A stretch of 64,000 nucleotides of DNA, from assembly GCA_024364735.1 (NCBI GenBank), contig JAGFNQ010000851.1:1-64000 (forward strand), given 5' to 3'. Made by a program: the position numbers and the translations under genes. The stretch's first letter is position 1, and each line of letters opens with the position of its first letter. Below are positions 1-9,932 of this stretch, in pieces. The notes under the pieces were generated by a model. The model saw only the letters and a program-made list of their open reading frames with translations. It was not told where the DNA came from and did no database searches. The stretch is from Boesenbergia rotunda. Its lineage: Eukaryota > Streptophyta > Magnoliopsida > Zingiberales > Zingiberaceae.

Positions 1-1008
1 AGGGAGCTTTAGCAAATATGTTCCGATGGCAACAGCAGCAATCATTGCTCCATTTCTAACTCGCAAATTCGCTTCTCCCTTGACGAGTCTTTTTCTATTC
101 CTTAGCCCCTGTATGTCATTACATATATGTGAGCTACACCCAGTATCAAGTACCCAGGTGGTTGAGGAAATAGAGTGACATTCAATAACGAAGATACCTG
201 AAGAGGATGGGGCATCGGATGCCTTCTTCTTCAAGGACTCAAGATAAACCTTGCAGTTTCTTCGCCAGTGAACCTCCTTGCCACAGTGATGGCAAGTGCC
301 TTTTGGTGTCTTTTCAGTCTTTTTGGCCTTTTTCTTCTTTCCCTTATTCTGTTCTTTGGTCTTCCTCTTAGAACCTTTCTTTGAGGAACCAACTAACAGT
401 ACCGTCTTTTGATCCTGCTTCACAGAAGGCTTTACAGTCTTCAGCAGGTTGAGCAACTCAGGAATGGTAGTCTCCGGCTTGTTCATCCGATAGTTCATCA
501 CAAATTGTGAATAACTTTTGGGCAAACAATGCAGAATTAAGTCAATACTTAATTCATGATCCATTACAAAACCGAGTGTGCCCAGTCGCTCAGTGTATCC
601 CAACATCTTCAACACAAACTGTGAGACAGAAGTGCCTTCCTGCATTTTAGAGGAGAAGAGGAGTCTGGAGACCTCGAACCTTTCGGATCTCGCCTGCTCG
701 TCAAATAACTCATGAAGATGGAAGATGATGATATAAGCATCCATATGCTCATGCTGCTTTTGCAGCTCAGGTACCATAGCGGCTAGCATGATGCAACTCG
801 CAAGTTCAGAATCGGTCACATGTTTCTGATAGGCCACTAACTGGTCTGGAGTTGCATTTTTTAGAGGACGGTTGGGAAGTTGATCTTCAAGGACATAAGC
901 AAGCTTCTCTGCCTTGAGGACTATCCTCAGGTTTCGAAGCCAGTCCATGAAGTTTGGCCCAGTCAGTTTATTGGTGTCCAAAATGGAACCCAAATTCAGA
1001 GAAGACAT
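1..1008 (-). CDS. Ty1/Copia gag-protease, 5' part of the polyprotein (runs off the window)
   Basis: An uninterrupted 336-codon frame starts at the ATG at 1008 and is still open at position 1. The N-terminal part is a Copia Gag of the UBN2 type, containing FMDWLRNLRIVLK near residue 20. A lysine-rich stretch follows. Next comes a zinc knuckle, CHHCGKEVHWRRNC, at about residues 239-252, which would bind nucleic acid; the usual Gly-His spacing is slightly altered. The aspartic protease begins at WVLDTGCSSHI near residue 289, with the catalytic DTG. Integrase and reverse transcriptase would lie to the left, outside the window. The ATG is the first in frame after a 1.8-kb leader. With an open frame and intact PBS and LTR, this may be a young copy, but the second LTR cannot be seen. 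Confidence 0.93.
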   Translation of the reverse strand, partial: MSSLNLGSILDTNKLTGPNFMDWLRNLRIVLKAEKLAYVLEDQLPNRPLKNATPDQLVAYQKHVTDSELASCIMLAAMVPELQKQHEHMDAYIIIFHLHELFDEQARSERFEVSRLLFSSKMQEGTSVSQFVLKMLGYTERLGTLGFVMDHELSIDLILHCLPKSYSQFVMNYRMNKPETTIPELLNLLKTVKPSVKQDQKTVLLVGSSKKGSKRKTKEQNKGKKKKAKKTEKTPKGTCHHCGKEVHWRRNCKVYLESLKKKASDAPSSSGIFVIECHSISSTTWVLDTGCSSHICNDIQGLRNRKRLVKGEANLRVRNGAMIAAVAIGTYLLKLP

Positions 1009-2781
1009 GATCGAGTGATTATCCTAGAAATATAAATTGAGCTTATGTGAGAAGAATGATAAAGAATGCATCAACATACATTAATTAAATCCTATTTATT
1101 TTTCAAATTGAATAACCCTTTTTATCAATTCGGGAGATCGTAGGAACACCTCCAAATAGGTTGATATCCAACCATAGATAAGAACAACCATGGCTGTGGC
1201 CATCAAGTTATTCTTAGCTATGAAGGTAGGTAATTATACCGATTATATATCACATATATGTAACTATCACTTTATGCTATCAACTAATTGAATGTTTGCA
1301 TAAATCATTGGGTTGCTAACTCATTAACAAGTATGCAACAATATACATAGCACCCAACTGCACCTCTCTTTACATCGACCTTGGCTGTGGCACAACAAAT
1401 CGATGCTCCAAGCTTAAGGCTGACCCATTAATCAAGAAATAGTTTTAATATGGTTGGAGTTTATTCAACCGTTTAGTCAGGCTTGGATGTGTCCAACAAC
1501 CAAAACTAAAGATTGACTTCTGACTCCAACTACATTAATCATAAACTAATTCCATGGTTTGAACATGTTGAGGTTCAAGCCGGGCATGGATGTGTCCATC
1601 AACCCAAACGAGAAACAAAACTCCGGTTCTAACCATATTAATGGAAGGTGTTGGCCTTAATATTTTGTAAGGGGTTTTGGGTCTCATCCTTTCATTTCTA
1701 AGCACATTCATGACATATAATTATGTCATGTACTAACGATTTTCTTAATAAAGTATGTATGTGACTTAATTTATCAAGTCTCATTAATTGAATTAGGAAC
1801 CGGATTTCCTAATTCTAATTTCATACTTTATTCAAGGAATTGTTTTGGGAAACAATTTCCTAAATTGTCATAATCAATTTCGGAAATAATATGTTTAAGA
1901 CTTTGATTTCTCTAAATCAAATCTTATTAAATTAAGAGACAGATTCCCTTAATTCAACCACATATTATTTTCATGAAAATCTTATTTAAGAAAACTCTAT
2001 AGGAAACTATTTTCCTAATTAATTTTGGAGACAACAATATGTAAGAGCATCACCTCTTAAATCAAATAAGGAAATTATCGTTTGAGAATCACCTCAAAAT
2101 TTCCAAGATTTGATTACATATTTTATTTATGGATTTATTAATTTCAACAAATTATTTTCTTTGGGTGGCTCCCCGAGGCTCAGATACCCAAAAAAAAAGG
2201 AATTTGTTGTAAATCTAATTTGGTTCGCTCCCCGAGGCGTAACCAAATTAAACATGGCAATTTTATTCAAAATAGGAAATTAAATTACAACAACTAACTT
2301 TAAATTGGACGGCTCCCCGAGGCTCAATCCAAAATAAAAAATTTTGTTAATAATTTAAAACCAATTCGAATTTAATTGTCAATTAATAATCCATAAATTT
2401 GTCTAGACTTTCTTGAAAGAAAGTGCCCAAAAATTTTGCGAGCTTTCATAATAGGTTTTCAGAATAATTGTAAGTTTCTGGTACAAAGAAAACTTACATA
2501 TTTCCAAAATTGGAAAATTTCCAAAATAGAAAATTTCCAAAATTGGAAAGTTTTCAAAAATGGGAAGTTTTCACAATTATCATAAAATTTTAGAAACTAG
2601 GATATTTCAAAAGTTTGCAAAATTTCATGAGGATTTCCAAACTTTGAAATTCCTAAATCTAAAATTTATCATAATTGGAAAGTTTCCATAATTGAAAAAT
2701 TTTCCAAAATTGAGATCATGACAAAGTTTTCCGCAAAACAATTATATGATTATGTCGAACACTAACCGGCTCTGATACCAA
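1009..2781 (-). other. Long AT-rich leader between 5' LTR and gag, with three covarying hairpins
   Basis: No coding capacity is seen. Sub-repeats are visible: two related modules near 1475-1640 share a GGATGTGTCCA core, and 2460-2720 is built from imperfect copies of a TTTCCAAAATTGGAAA-like motif. At 2160-2332 three stem-loops share the loop GCTCCCCGAGGC (2168, 2227, 2312). Each is closed by a different perfectly complementary stem: TTTGGGT/ACCCAAA, ATTTGGTT/AACCAAAT and TTGGA/TCCAA. Confidence 0.75.
2768..2780 (-). other. Primer binding site (initiator tRNA-Met)
   Basis: The minus strand reads TGGTATCAGAGCC, complementary to the 3' end of initiator tRNA-Met. It starts 1 nt after the LTR end, which fixes the inner boundary of the LTR. 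Confidence 0.93.
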
Positions 2782-5011
2782 TGTTGGGACCGGGTGCATG
2801 TTGACATGGATACGGGTTCGTAATTTTAAAATTTAATTACGTGGAGCGGAAGGTTTAGCATAAATAATTTCTCAAATTATTTTAACCACGTATCTAGCAT
2901 GCAACCATATGTTGTGGAGACATGATCATACATTTAAAATTTTACAGAAAGTAAACTAATTTACTTAATACCTCGCGTAACTCGTAGAAAGGGACGAGAT
3001 CTAACCGTAGCGTCCCTGGGAAGCTCCACCTCTATTCGCGTCCACGCCGGGTTTTCTTCGGGATGACTTCGCAAAGCCACGAGTTTCGTGCCGACAAGAA
3101 CTACTAGATTCTCCAAAGGCACGACAAGAATACCAAGAGAGAGATGAAAAACTAACCACCAAACGAAGAACGGAATCAAGATTCCGGGAGGAAGGAAGGA
3201 GTCGCGCCTGCTTCTTCTTCTTCTTCGACAGCTTCATGGTGGAGGAAGCTCACGGCAACCAAAGGGAGGGTCTCTAGGGCCGGCACCACTAGAGGAGGGA
3301 GAGGGAGAGAAGGAGAGGAAGAGAGGCTAGGCAAGAATCCTTGATCTCTTAGATTGATTTCCAAGCCTTGCCTTGGTACCTTTATATAGTAGCCTCTTAA
3401 TCGCCAAGTCTCCTTTTAACGGAATAAATTTTTCATAAGAAATTTATCTTATAAATTTTTCTATGAATTATTCCGTTATGCCATGTTTTTATTATAACTT
3501 TATTTATAATAAAAACAACCATGTCTCCCCTTTTATTATGGAAAGAAATTTCTTTATATAAATTTCTTTATCATGGTAAATCAATCCATTATTGATTTTA
3601 TAAAATAAAATAAACCATTCCAAGGTTTATTTTAATTTCCATGATAAATAAATCTCTTTATATAAATTTCTTTATATAAATTTCTTTATACAAATTTCTT
3701 TATCCATAATTTTATAAGACAAACCACGCGCGGTTTATTTTATAATTTTGAACGAAACAATTTGGTTCTTCCCTCTTATTGTGGCCGGCCAAACAAAGAG
3801 GGTGGGGACCCTCTTTGGCCGGCCAAACCCAAGCCACGATCTCACGAATTAAACTCATTTAATTCGTTCAATAAGTCTTCAAAAGACTTAGTCATTTTAT
3901 GTTTCTGATGCGTCTCTGAAAAATTCAGATTTGACTTATCTCTCTTGATTGGAAAATCCAATTTTCAACTCGTTTTAAATCCCTCGGATCACTCGTAGTG
4001 CGTGTGACTAAATAGGCTTTCGATTTATGTTGGCCGTCTATAATTAACCAATTATAGAACGATCATGAGTGGCACCTAGTAGTACATCATTATCCCCAAT
4101 TAATCGAAAGATCAACGGTTGACCTCAGAAATAATTCTGAAACCCTTCAGCAGCTTTAATGAATCGTGCCTCATTCCTTTCACCATCTTATACCCACTTG
4201 GTTCAGGACATGGTTTATGTGTGTCAGTTCCCACTAGGCTGAGTACGTCACACCTAGCCCAAGCAATGTTTTTCTCGTCCTACGGATTCTAGTTACTCTC
4301 ATGTATCTGAGAGATTCATACTCTGAACATATGATGCTCTGGCCAGAGGCTTCGAGTAACAATCCGACAATAGGCCTTGGGTATACATCTCCTCGCAAGG
4401 AGTGGTGAATCCTTTGTAGGCTGTTCAAACATCTTCGGGCACTTCGGCTTATACCCAACCATCCTGGGTCCACACCTCCTTAGAAAAGCTTGCTTAAGAT
4501 GTTAAAGTATAAGTCTCCATGACCAAGATGACTTGAACACCGCAAGTCAAAGGAACATCGCACTTAAGCTGCAGTAAGAACTTCATTGACATATCTATAT
4601 GTAGATTACCATATGAAGTTTTACAGCCAGTCACTCCAATGTACTAGTTCCCTTAACTAGCATTCATGTTTATCTCCGGACATCCCAATGTCTCCAGCCA
4701 GTGAGAATCAGCTGATTAGAGAATAACCCATGCTAGTCTCAACAGAATTGATAGTGTCCGTATTTATTAATTCATCGACTAGGGATAATTTCAATACTTC
4801 ACAATTGCACATGTAGAGATAATCACTAGTTGTGAATTCATCACAAATTCTCTCATGCTGTGAATTGTATTGCGGACATTCAGTAAATGAGTTTAAGATC
4901 TCAATCAAATACACAAACATGTATACTCAAATAGTGAATATTCATTTATTAAAATAAATGATTACAATCATAAGGCGATTGCCTTAGGACACTTGTCTCA
5001 CAATACTAACA
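2782..5011 (-). repeat. 5' LTR of the Copia element (2230 bp)
   Basis: In the sense (minus) direction it starts TGTTAGTATTGTGAGACAAG and ends GGTCCCAACA, so it has TG...CA ends. Short ORFs inside it look accidental. The inner end abuts the primer binding site. Confidence 0.88.
3381..3390 (-). promoter_or_regulatory. LTR TATA box
   Basis: The minus strand reads ACTATATAAA. A start about 30 bp further on would give a U3 of roughly 1.6 kb and a transcribed R-U5 of about 570 bp. Confidence 0.6.
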
Positions 5012-5084
5012 TATCTTTGTACTGTTGTTAAATTCTGTAGCTTAGAACGGACTTGATTATTGCTTGATTTACTAATAGTCAAAT

Positions 5085-5150
5085 CATGGTCAAAATAGTC
5101 ATACCATGGTCAAAATAATTAAACCATGGTCAAATGGTCAAACCAGTCAA
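5085..5150 (+). promoter_or_regulatory. Cluster of TGGTCAA motifs (W-box-like when reversed)
   Basis: ATGGTCAAA recurs about every 21 bp (near 5087, 5105 and 5127, with further GGTCAA and AGTCAA cores). Reversed, these read TTGACCAT, which contains the TTGAC core bound by WRKY factors. The cluster lies about 300-370 bp upstream of the TATA box of the envelope-like ORF. Confidence 0.5.
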
Positions 5151-5184
5151 CAAAACTTCAAAGTTGTCAATTCCCACCTAACCC

Positions 5185-5432
5185 GGGCGCCCGTGACTCC
5201 TCGGGCGCCCCCCACATGTCTTTCACTTCGTTCAAGTCAGAAAACCTGCCATGTCTCCGTAGCTAGGGCGCCCCGGCCCTTGCGGTCGCCCCCAGGAGCG
5301 GTCAAAGGCAGCAAAGCTGCTATCTTTTCTAACCAGGGCGCCCGGGCCATCACGGGCGCCCCCGTCCATCAGTAGGTCACTGCCAAACGCAGTAGTCACC
5401 TATCCCGGGCACCCGGGAGCTCCCGGGCGCCC
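5185..5432 (+). repeat. Four pairs of the palindrome GGGCGCCC at 18-bp spacing
   Basis: Octamers start at 5185/5203, 5266/5284 (GGTCGCCC), 5336/5354 and 5407/5425 (first one GGGCACCC). Within each pair the gap is exactly 10 bp; pairs repeat every 70-81 bp. One gap, GGGAGCTCCC, is itself a perfect palindrome. The array ends just before the TATA box. Confidence 0.9.
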
Positions 5433-5444
5433 AAGCCAAAACCC

Positions 5445-5453
5445 TTATATAAG
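5445..5453 (+). promoter_or_regulatory. TATA box of the envelope-like ORF
   Basis: TTATATAAG lies 13 bp after the last palindrome and about 105 bp before the ATG. The sequence between is pyrimidine-rich, like a plant 5' leader. Confidence 0.6.
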
Positions 5454-5557
5454 CCACCCGAATTCCATTCATTTGCCACATCCAAAAACCCTTCTCCTCT
5501 CTAACTCTTTTCCTTCCAAGGCGACCAAGAGACCTTCTTGCTCCCTCAACCTCGACC

Positions 5558-6792
5558 ATGCCTCCCCGGTATGATTTTTCTTTACGCATTTAAAACTATT
5601 TTTCTTAATTCCTTTCTTGTAAACACATGCTTCTTATCTTAGAAAACGCCGAGCAAACCAATCAAACCCCGGTACCGAACCTAGTCCCGATCCTAGGTTC
5701 CCAACCTTAGAACTTTGCAATAAATTTACTCGAACAACATATAAGCCTATTAAGACGAGTTACCTAAATAGGCAATTCTTCGCTCAATCTTGTCCATTGG
5801 CCATGAATGTTATCAACTTTTACCAACTAGACAACCTTGTATTCTACACTCATCCAATTAACACATCCCTATGTGCGGAATTCTACAATAACATAGTTAG
5901 ACAGAATGATCTTATGTTCGTCACCACCGTTCAAGGAATGCCCTTGACAATCACACCTTCATTGCTCAACCGAATTCTTGGATTACGACTCTCCCGGTCC
6001 ACCTTTTGCTGTTATCCACCTAGGGATCCTCCATTTGATGCTCCCTACTCGCATATTGACCTAGATACTCTACACTCCTACTTCTATAGGGATGTTAGGA
6101 ACCCCTTGGCCAGACGATTTCAGTCTGTTGACCTTCAGGTTCAGGACTATGCTCTTTATAGAGTTCTAGTCCGCTGCATTCTACCATTATCCACTAGGGA
6201 CGTCGCGACTATGCGACCATTTCACACCTTCCTACTATACGCACTGATCCATCATCTTGATATTGACATTGGACTCCACATGTTTCATATGATTCTATAT
6301 GCGTCCAGTGTTACCACACAGGGGCGGGTACGCACCCCTTACTGCCACATCATCACCTCCATCCTTCATCATCACGGTCGTAACATTACTGATGGAGAGA
6401 TGACCGCGATGACTGACTTCGATGAAATAGGTTTTAGGAACTTTTCCCTAGCTGGTATAGAGGTCTCGGCTACCGGGGTTTTATCGTGGAGACGTCAGCG
6501 GGCCGGACCCCAGATCGACTCTGACGAGGAGGTTGAGGTTGATGTCGGAGATCTGGTGGCCGAGATTCGACAACAGATGGATGAGCCCCCACCTCCGACG
6601 ACTGCCGAGACGCTAGCTCTACTTCAAACCGAGATGCATAGTCTGAGGGAGGAAGTAGAAGCTAACCACGCAGAGTATATGGATGCTCGCAGAGTCGATC
6701 GAGAGATCAGCGACGCACGCTACGATGAGATGATGTCATTATTTCGATCTTGGCAGCCAGGCTCTTCTGATCGTCCCGGTCCCTCCTCCTAG
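5558..6792 (+). CDS. Spliced envelope-like / 'putative plant transposon protein' ORF, 386 aa
   Basis: Function is unknown. Exon 1 is only 11 nt (5558-5568), the intron 74 nt (5569-5642, GT...AG) and exon 2 runs 5643-6792. Joining them gives one open frame of 387 codons. Without splicing, the ATG at 5558 runs into stops and exon 2 lacks an upstream ATG, which is the main support for the intron. The N-terminus is basic, beginning MPPRKRRANQ. The middle (about residues 70-270) resembles the plant-transposon domain also called envelope-like in SIRE-type Copia elements, with FYNN and LNRILGL motifs. After an acidic stretch (DSDEEVEVDVGD) there is a predicted coiled coil (about residues 320-375). 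No signal peptide or membrane segment is evident, so 'envelope' is only a label. The ORF looks intact. Family assignment is from memory of motif style and is moderate. Confidence 0.72.
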
Positions 6793-7404
6793 ATTAGAGT
6801 GGCATTGTACTATTGACTATTTGACTTACCCTACTCAATAGGGTTGACTTGTATTTGATTATGGTGTGACTATCCTGGTCCTCTCATTGGCCAGTTGACT
6901 TATCGAGTTAGAGTATTTGCTTTTCTAGATTATTTGCTCATTATTAGGATTATGCTTAGTAGAATAGGATTACTCCACTTCTGTTTTTTTAAACTGCTTT
7001 ATTTGATTTGAAAATCAATTTTTAAAATAATTTTAAAACTGCTTTACTTGATTTCAAAATCAGCTTTTACTTAGTTTGAAAAATCTTTTTGGCATTTCTT
7101 TTTAAAATAATTTTTTGACTTAGTTTTTTATTTTCAAAAACTACCCCCTTCAAAACTAGGGTTTTTTCACAAATGGACTTAGCCTAGGCCCTAACCCTAG
7201 AACTGCATGCACCTATAGATCTAGAAGCCAGCATCTCACAAGCACCTTAGGGTACTTTTGATTGATCACCTAGAATGGGTTGAGATGCTTAGGTCTTTGC
7301 CTTGATTCAGGATGCTTAAGTCTGCGCATCTGCAGTAATTGGGGCACTAAATACCAATCAACAGTAATCAAGTTAAGTGTCAAGCTTAGAAAATCTAACT
7401 TGAA
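6793..7404 (+). other. Non-coding 3' sequence of the envelope-like ORF
   Basis: AT-rich, with T-rich runs around 6985-7165. No ORF or RNA gene was recognised. It continues on the other side of the solo LTR at 8742. Confidence 0.5.
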
Positions 7405-7520
7405 CAAAATGTTGGTGCAGGAAGCACCAAATCGAACCTTGTTTTGATATTGGCAAAGGATTCAAAGTTAAGGGTTGTTTGGTATCTAACAATGCTGCTT
7501 GAGTGTGCAGGAAACCAAGT

Positions 7521-7760
7521 CCTAGCGAAGGGCTGCTAGGCACCTGACGAAGGGCTGTCAGGAAACCAAGTCCTGGCGAAGGGCTGCTGGGCAAAAACCA
7601 AGTCCTGGCGAAGGGCTGCTGGGCGAAACTCAAGACCTGGCGAAGGGTTGCTGGGCAAAAACCAAGTCCTGGCGAAGGGCTGCTGGGCGAAACTCAAGAC
7701 CTGGCGAAGGGCTGCTGGGCAAAAGTCCAACTGGAGGATCCGGTTGGCACCAGGTAAACT
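7521..7760 (+). repeat. Array of covarying hairpins with loop GAAGGGCT
   Basis: Units of 30-40 bp have the form stem-GAAGGGCT-stem: CCTAGC/GCTAGG, CCTGAC/GTCAGG, then CCTGGC/GCTGGG several times. Each stem pairs with its own partner; CCTGGC/GCTGGG pairs only if G-U is allowed, which is true for RNA of the LTR-sense strand but not for the other strand. It ends with CCAACTGG-AGGAT-CCGGTTGG. Confidence 0.85.
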
Positions 7761-7980
7761 CTCCCGAGAAGAGTAGGTGAGGACGCGTTCCCCTTGAGGG
7801 AACATTAGGCGTCGGTTCGACCTAGGGCTCCATTTTGGAGACCAAAGTCAGAACCAAGACAGCTAAGGCTGTATAAACTAACATAATATTTGCTGTTTTG
7901 GACTAACCCTGGATGCAGGACCGAAGGACTGTGTATCTGCAGCTCAGAGAGCCTCAAAGGAGTGAGGCAGTAGCTGGGCA

Positions 7981-8313
7981 GGGCGCCCCGAAGGTTCCGG
8001 GCGCCCCCAGAGTCAACCCAAGTCAGCAGACCAAGAAAAAGCTCCGACAGCAGCATTTCGGGGTGCCCCGGTTGTTCCGGGCGCCCCGCGCATTCCGGGC
8101 GCCCCGCGTGTCGCGGGCGCCCCCAGTGCCATGCCGACTATCAGCTGCCCTCGCGAAGCCAAAGGATGAGGCTTTGACCGGTCAACCCGGGCGCCCCGCG
8201 CGCTCGGGGCGCCCCGGTCAAAGCTGATCCCGAAGATGAAGAGATCAGGCTTGACCGAAGTGATCACCGGATCGGAAGCCACGTGGGGGGCGCCCCCGTC
8301 GACCAGGGCGCCC
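7981..8313 (+). repeat. Palindrome array GGGCGCCC, 18-bp period
   Basis: Octamers start at 7981/7999, 8061/8079/8097/8115, 8189/8207 and 8288/8306. Within each group the step is exactly 18 bp (8-bp palindrome plus 10-bp gap). Only 8061 differs (GGGTGCCC). The gaps differ in sequence. Confidence 0.92.
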
Positions 8314-8320
8314 CCAGGCC

Positions 8321-8330
8321 CTATATAAAG
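8321..8330 (+). promoter_or_regulatory. Solo LTR TATA box
   Basis: CTATATAAAG, 8 bp after the last palindrome of the array. Confidence 0.65.
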
Positions 8331-8741
8331 GGCCCTCGACCTCCTTCTTCAATGCATCAATTGCTGCGACACTTCTGCGCTCTTCTGCTTCCGCGACACG
8401 CTCCAGAAATCTTCCAACTTGAGCTGACGACGTCCCGCTGCTCCGAAACTTCGATCTACACCGGACGTCGGTAACGAAGAGCTGTATTTAAAGTTTACTA
8501 AACTGTTTTTGTTAGAATCTTTCTTGTAAACTTTTACGAACTTATAGAATTGCCCGCAGAAAACGGTCAACGACCGTGGGCCTTGGAGTAGGAGTCGACC
8601 CAGGCTCCGAACCAAGTAAACCGACTGTGTTTGCATTGTTCTATTTTTCTTTTATTTCCGCTACGCACCCGCTCTTTTTAAATCCGAACGATTTGCGACA
8701 TTCACCCCCCCCTCTCTCGCATCTCTCGATCCTACACAAAA

Positions 8742-9649
8742 CACTCAACTTGACTAACCCTAGCGAAAACTACTGTTTATAACAGTTAGTAAGTAGCTAA
8801 TTTGGTTAGACAGGACCTTACAGAGAGAATTCAAATTGTTTTGGTTCAGTTATATCTTGAATTGGTTTAGTACAGCACATCATTCTTTTGTTATATCCTT
8901 ATGCAATTTATTTTTTTTGTTATATTGCTTTGTTTTTTGATATATGGCAAAGGGGGAGAGATAGGAAAGGAGAGAAGCTTTAAAATTTTTCAAAATTCAA
9001 AATTTTTCAAAATTCTCTTTATCCTTTCTTCAAAAAGTACTTAATCTAAGTTTTTCAAAATTGCTTCAAAGTACTTAATCTATGTTTTTCAAAATTGCTT
9101 CTAAGTACTTAATCTAAGTTTTTCAAAACTGTTTCTAAGTACTTGATCTAAGTTGTTTTCAAAATTGATTCTAAGTACTTGACGCAAGCGATTTTCAAAA
9201 GTGTTTTCTAAGTACTTAAACTTAAGCTATGGTCAAAATATCTCTAAGTACTTATTTCTAACTTCTCTAATAGAAAAGTTACTAAGCAAAAAGTTTCTAA
9301 AAGTACTAAAGAGATTTTAAAAAAAATTTACTTCTAAGGACTTGAAATTTTTCTAAACGTTTTAGAAAAGTTTTTACTAAGTTATTTGCTTGAAAAGTTT
9401 TCTAAATTTCTAAGTATAAATTTTCCAAAGTGCCCAACCAAAATTTTTGGAAAATTTTCTTTTGAAAAATGTTCTAAGTGTTGAAAAATTAATTCCATCT
9501 TTAGACTTAGAAATTTTTCAAACCCCACGAATCTTTGAAAAACCTAGGGGGAGATTCCTTCTAGGGGGAGGAAACTAAACTGGTATTTTACCTGTTTTGA
9601 TTAACTTAACTTTTTGAATCAGGTTGCCATAAATCAAAAAGGGGGAGAT
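8742..9649 (+). repeat. 3' untranslated region of the SIRE-like element with ~40-bp tandem repeats, ending in a polypurine tract
   Basis: Six to seven imperfect units built on TTCTAAGTACTTAATCTAAG and TTTTTCAAAATTG fill about 9036-9240, followed by more diverged A/T-rich copies to 9480. The tract AAAAAGGGGGAGAT at 9636-9649 directly precedes the LTR start, as expected for plus-strand priming. No ORF. Confidence 0.75.
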
Positions 9650-9932
9650 TGTTGGTGCAGACAGCACCCAAGTCGAACCTGTGTTTTGATAATGGCAAAG
9701 GGTTCAAAAGTTAAGATGTTATTTTTATCTAACATGCTACTTGAGTGTGCAGATTGAAGTCCTAGCGAAGGACTGCTAGGCACCTAGCGAAGGACTGCTA
9801 GGCATCGGAACCCTAAGACTTGGCGAAGGGCTGCCGGGCACCTAGCGAAGGGCTGCTAGCAATCAAAGTCCTAGCGAAGGATTGCTAGGCATCAGGCGAA
9901 GGACAGCTTGGAACCGAAGACCTGGCGAAGGA
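9650..9932 (+). repeat. 3' LTR of the SIRE-like element, cut by the N
   Basis: Begins TGTTGGTGCAGACAGCACCC right after the polypurine tract and matches the first ~280 bp of the solo LTRs at 7410 and 22431, including hairpin units with stem CCTAGC/GCTAGG. It stops abruptly at the N at 9933. Confidence 0.88.

Larger units (their letters stand above)
1..5011 (-). mobile_element. Copia LTR retrotransposon, 5' part
   Basis: Reading leftward: 5' LTR (5011 to 2782), primer binding site, long leader, then gag-pol. The element continues beyond position 1. The 5 bp to its right are TATCT (5012-5016); the matching target duplication would be at the unseen left end. It seems to have inserted into the SIRE/Maximus-like element that follows. 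Confidence 0.9.
7410..8736 (+). mobile_element. Solo LTR, SIRE/Maximus-like (1327 bp), target duplication CAAAA
   Basis: Starts TGTTGGTGCAGGAAGCACC and ends TCTCGATCCTACA. CAAAA lies on both sides (7405-7409 and 8737-8741), so one LTR survives after recombination between the two LTRs of a full element. It belongs to the same family as the 3' LTR that starts at 9650, i.e. it inserted into a relative. Inside are a hairpin array (7521-7760), a palindrome array (7981-8313) and a TATA box at 8322. Confidence 0.95.
5012..9649 (+). mobile_element. 3' part of a SIRE/Maximus-like Copia element, interrupted
   Basis: From left to right: a promoter-like region, a spliced envelope-like ORF, an inserted solo LTR, a tandem-repeat 3' untranslated region, a polypurine tract at 9636-9649 and the start of the 3' LTR at 9650. 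Gag-pol is absent; the Copia insertion ending at 5011 separates this part from whatever lay to the left. The SIRE/Maximus label rests on the polypurine tract plus TGTTGG LTR start and the extra ORF near the 3' end, so it is an inference. Confidence 0.6.

Noticed and set aside
2961..3364. Minus-strand ORFs of 60-80 codons in the first LTR.
   Set aside because: They overlap each other in different frames within the R/U5 part of the LTR and resemble no known protein.
5185..5432. Regular short repeats with equal-length gaps look like a CRISPR array.
   Set aside because: Repeats are 8-bp palindromes with 10-bp gaps inside a plant retrotransposon promoter; no cas genes, and the size is far from CRISPR repeats.
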